Below are positions 62,022 to 64,000 of a DNA stretch of 64,000 nucleotides, in pieces. Under the pieces are notes generated by a model, which was not told the origin of the DNA, did no database searches, and saw nothing but the letters and a program-made list of their open reading frames with translations. The stretch is from the NCBI RefSeq assembly GCF_004349265.1, contig NZ_SMFL01000016.1, positions 1-64,000 on the forward strand, in the 5' to 3' direction. The position numbers were made by a program, and so were the translations under genes. The DNA is from Dyadobacter psychrotolerans (GTDB lineage Bacteria > Bacteroidota > Bacteroidia > Cytophagales > Spirosomataceae). Positions within the stretch are counted from its first letter, which is position 1. Each line of letters starts with the position of its first letter.

Positions 62022-62444
62022 TTATCTCGTATTGGGATGTAGGCAGTGTTGCCAGTAGTCGATAATGATCTTGACCTGACCTTTATAAGAAGCAAAATTG
62101 CTGAGTTTTTTATAAAAACCCTGTATGGTTGAATTATACGCAGCATCAACGATCTGCGGGTTGTCGGCAGTACTCAGGAAGACGAACGGGATTGCTTTTT
62201 TCTTTAAATAGGCATTTGCATCAATACGCTCACGAAGTTCAAGACCATTCATTACCGGCATATTGATGTCACAAAGAATTAGAAATGGCTGCTCCTGAGT
62301 CGTTTCAAGATACAAAAGTGCTTCAAGACCGTTTTCAAAAAAAACTAACCGGTTAGGTATACCCAATTCTGAAATTGCGGTTTTTAGCAAAAATTGGTCA
62401 TCAGTATCGTCTTCAATAGCAATAATGGGCCCTTTCAGTGACAT
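62022..62444 (-). CDS. Single-domain response regulator (Rcp1-like)
   Basis: 140 residues, receiver only. IIAIEDDTDDQFLL (acidic pocket), phosphoacceptor aspartate in LILCDINMPVMNG, and the FVFLSTADNP and GFYKKLSNF segments resemble the Rcp1-type receivers that work with phytochrome-like kinases. No kinase is nearby. Monocistronic. Confidence 0.9.
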   Translation of the reverse strand: MSLKGPIIAIEDDTDDQFLLKTAISELGIPNRLVFFENGLEALLYLETTQEQPFLILCDINMPVMNGLELRERIDANAYLKKKAIPFVFLSTADNPQIVDAAYNSTIQGFYKKLSNFASYKGQVKIIIDYWQHCLHPNTR

Positions 62445-62623
62445 GCTTTGGTTTCAATTTAAAAAAGTCGCTGCGCAAATATCACATTTATTCGAACCAT
62501 TAACAATTACTTTAAACCGGTAACACATTACCTGAGAATGAAATTACAAGATTAGAAAAAGACTAAATTCACTTACGACCTAATGTTTTGAACCGATGTT
62601 TCAGTCATTGTACAAAACAGCTT

Positions 62624-63523
62624 TTACAATTGTTTACTCAGCATTTCGAGTTCCTCATTTTCGGGAGTTTTACTATCGATTCCATTTTCCGGAATACTGA
62701 TTTTAGCTGTCCAAGCTATCGCGTTTAAAACCAGCTTTCTAAAATTATCGTCTTTCCAGTTCGCGTGTACATGTCCTCCCGTAAACCCGAAACCTCTGCC
62801 ACCATCTGTCCGCTCAAAAGTCCAGGCTAAAACCTGAGGCTGTTTATCAACCAAAACTGCCTGACGTACATATTGATTATTTGAATGTGTTCCTTCTTCA
62901 CGGTTCAGAGTAGAATCCGGAGGAAGTGTTTTCAAAATGGGTGTGATTCCCTTCATCCCCTTTGAAAACCGCATGTGATAGTACCATTCATCCCTAACGC
63001 TAAATGGCTTTAAACCCTTTGCTACGGGGTGATCCGGAAAACTTTCAAAGCTCGCTGTCCAAACCGGGTTCACCGACCAGTCTGTTTCAAAATAACCTCC
63101 AATCCACTTTAAAGAGTATTTCTGCCCCAATTCCTTTGGTATTTCCAGCGTAAAATGGAGCATCGCAATCCCTACATCTTTGGTTAATATTTTATCCAGT
63201 TGTTCCAAATATGGCATCAGCATATGATCGCCGCCTCCATCGCAAAAAATGACGACTGCATCCGCCTGATCAAACACAGAACTATCTTTCGGCCAGCCGT
63301 TTTCGCATACAATTGTCTGCACATCCGGGAAGCTTTCCTTAATCTTTTGAGACATAAGTTTACTCCCTCCATTATGTTCATGCTCACCTTTTCCATGGCT
63401 ATCGGGCCCGGCAATGAAGACAACTTTTTTAAAATCAGACTGTTTTTTATTTTGTCCGAAAATGTGAACGGTCGTGATCAAAAACAGAATAGCTAAACAA
63501 ATAATTTTTCCGTACTTGTCCAT
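62624..63523 (-). CDS. Secreted ThuA-domain protein
   Basis: 299 residues. Signal peptide (ending about residue 23, HIFGQ), then a ThuA/glutamine-amidotransferase-like domain: KKVVFIAGPDSHGKGEHEH, VVIFCDGGGDHML, GIAMLHF and the terminal RGFGFTGGHVHANWKDDNFRKL block. ThuA proteins are used in trehalose or other sugar catabolism, but the exact reaction is not established. No sugar-uptake genes adjoin it in the window. Single gene. Confidence 0.88.
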   Translation of the reverse strand: MDKYGKIICLAILFLITTVHIFGQNKKQSDFKKVVFIAGPDSHGKGEHEHNGGSKLMSQKIKESFPDVQTIVCENGWPKDSSVFDQADAVVIFCDGGGDHMLMPYLEQLDKILTKDVGIAMLHFTLEIPKELGQKYSLKWIGGYFETDWSVNPVWTASFESFPDHPVAKGLKPFSVRDEWYYHMRFSKGMKGITPILKTLPPDSTLNREEGTHSNNQYVRQAVLVDKQPQVLAWTFERTDGGRGFGFTGGHVHANWKDDNFRKLVLNAIAWTAKISIPENGIDSKTPENEELEMLSKQL

Positions 63524-63654
63524 ACTTGCCGCACTTTAAGTTATTTCAAGAATTATCTTGCAGATATTAATTTCTCAGGACAAAAATTAAGCCAGTTTGT
63601 GATCCTGATTCTTTCCTTGTATTCAGGTACCGCGATTAGCTGAGTAAGTAAAAT

Positions 63655-63691
63655 AAAAAAGGTGCATGAAATTAATTTTTCCATGCACCTT
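63655..63691 (-). terminator. Rho-independent terminator of the rightmost gene
   Basis: AAGGTGCATG (63659-63668) pairs perfectly with CATGCACCTT (63682-63691); the minus-strand sense then runs into TTTTTTATTTTA. It lies 36 bases past the stop at 63727. The rest of 63524-63726 shows nothing else. Confidence 0.85.
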
Positions 63692-63726
63692 AAAAATGAT
63701 TATTCTGTCAACCTGAGCATATCTCA

Positions 63727-64000
63727 TCAAGCCACATTCCTCAAATGTCTTACGAGCGGATCCCCGCCATAATTTTCCCAAAGTCCTGCAACTATATTTC
63801 TTTCCAAAACACTATGAGGCTTGAAGTCAATTACAATCTCCCCATCATTGATCCTTGTGCGAAAATACTGTGCGTAACGCTCAGACATCACTGAACCAGT
63901 CAGAGCTCTTACGCCCCCGTCATTCAGGTCCGCAGCCACCATAAGTGCCACACCGGGGAAGGAAATATATTTACCTAGAGTATTGATTGCGTCTGAAATT
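63727..64000 (-). CDS. Unrecognised protein, C-terminal fragment
   Basis: The frame is open to the right edge and gives about 91 residues, ending VRHLRNVA. The segment LMVAADLNDGGVRALTGSV and then NDGEIVIDFKPHSVLERN suggests a soluble cytoplasmic enzyme but I cannot assign it. A GTG at 63951 is not the start because the same frame continues to the edge. The rest of the gene is beyond the window. Confidence 0.6.
   Translation of the reverse strand, partial: ISDAINTLGKYISFPGVALMVAADLNDGGVRALTGSVMSERYAQYFRTRINDGEIVIDFKPHSVLERNIVAGLWENYGGDPLVRHLRNVA

Overview
The window looks like chromosomal DNA of a Bacteroidota bacterium of the order Cytophagales; a Dyadobacter-like member of the Spirosomataceae fits best. 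This is an inference from gene content: a SusC/SusD pair with ECF sigma factor and FecR, M14 peptidases carrying the usual N-terminus of that group, a YtxJ bacilliredoxin, TAnnTTTG-type -7 promoter elements, few Shine-Dalgarno sites, and no rRNA, tRNA or CRISPR to anchor it. No prophage or plasmid backbone is visible; the only mobile DNA is an IS630-type end at the left edge.

Layout. 1-738: the 3' end of an IS630-family element abutting a lipoprotein gene that has lost its start. 1030-14257 (minus strand): an uptake locus in the order ECF sigma, FecR, SusC, SusD, small lipoprotein, two paralogous secreted M14 peptidases; peptide or protein use is the likely role. 14728-17412: a cassette of GT87 membrane glycosyltransferase, dolichyl-phosphate-type GT2 and polysaccharide deacetylase. 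17628-24094: membrane, regulatory and electrophile/thiol-stress genes (DUF2958, Crp/Fnr, degenerate receiver, two pirins, MhqD-like esterase, MhqO-like dioxygenase, YtxJ). 24306-27696: EcsC protein and an Mla-type lipid ABC transporter (mlaE, mlaF, mlaD homologues). 27806-28174: a lone Hpt protein.

28214-51193 is a large exopolysaccharide/O-antigen-like locus: about ten glycosyltransferases, a fucosyltransferase, flippase, acyltransferase, O-antigen ligase/polymerase, a Wzc-like chain-length protein, a half-length TolC-like protein, an initiating sugar transferase, a response regulator and an embedded partner-switching module (PP2C phosphatase, STAS, RsbW-like kinase). Six of its transcription units carry the same short element, ACTCAACG (one copy with a mismatch), just before the first start codon. 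It suggests a locus-wide leader or control signal and is the most interesting unexplained pattern I found.

51637-58873: a sigma/anti-sigma pair divergent from a von Willebrand A protein across a long dyad, DUF4202, a lipoprotein, an overlapping DUF3037/HipA-kinase pair, and an Rpn-family nuclease gene split by a -1 frameshift that lies next to a correctly phased A AAAAAC slippery heptamer. 58913-61920: a rhodanese followed by the two halves of the Tm-1 protein as separate genes. The window ends with a receiver protein, a ThuA-domain protein and a gene cut by the right edge.
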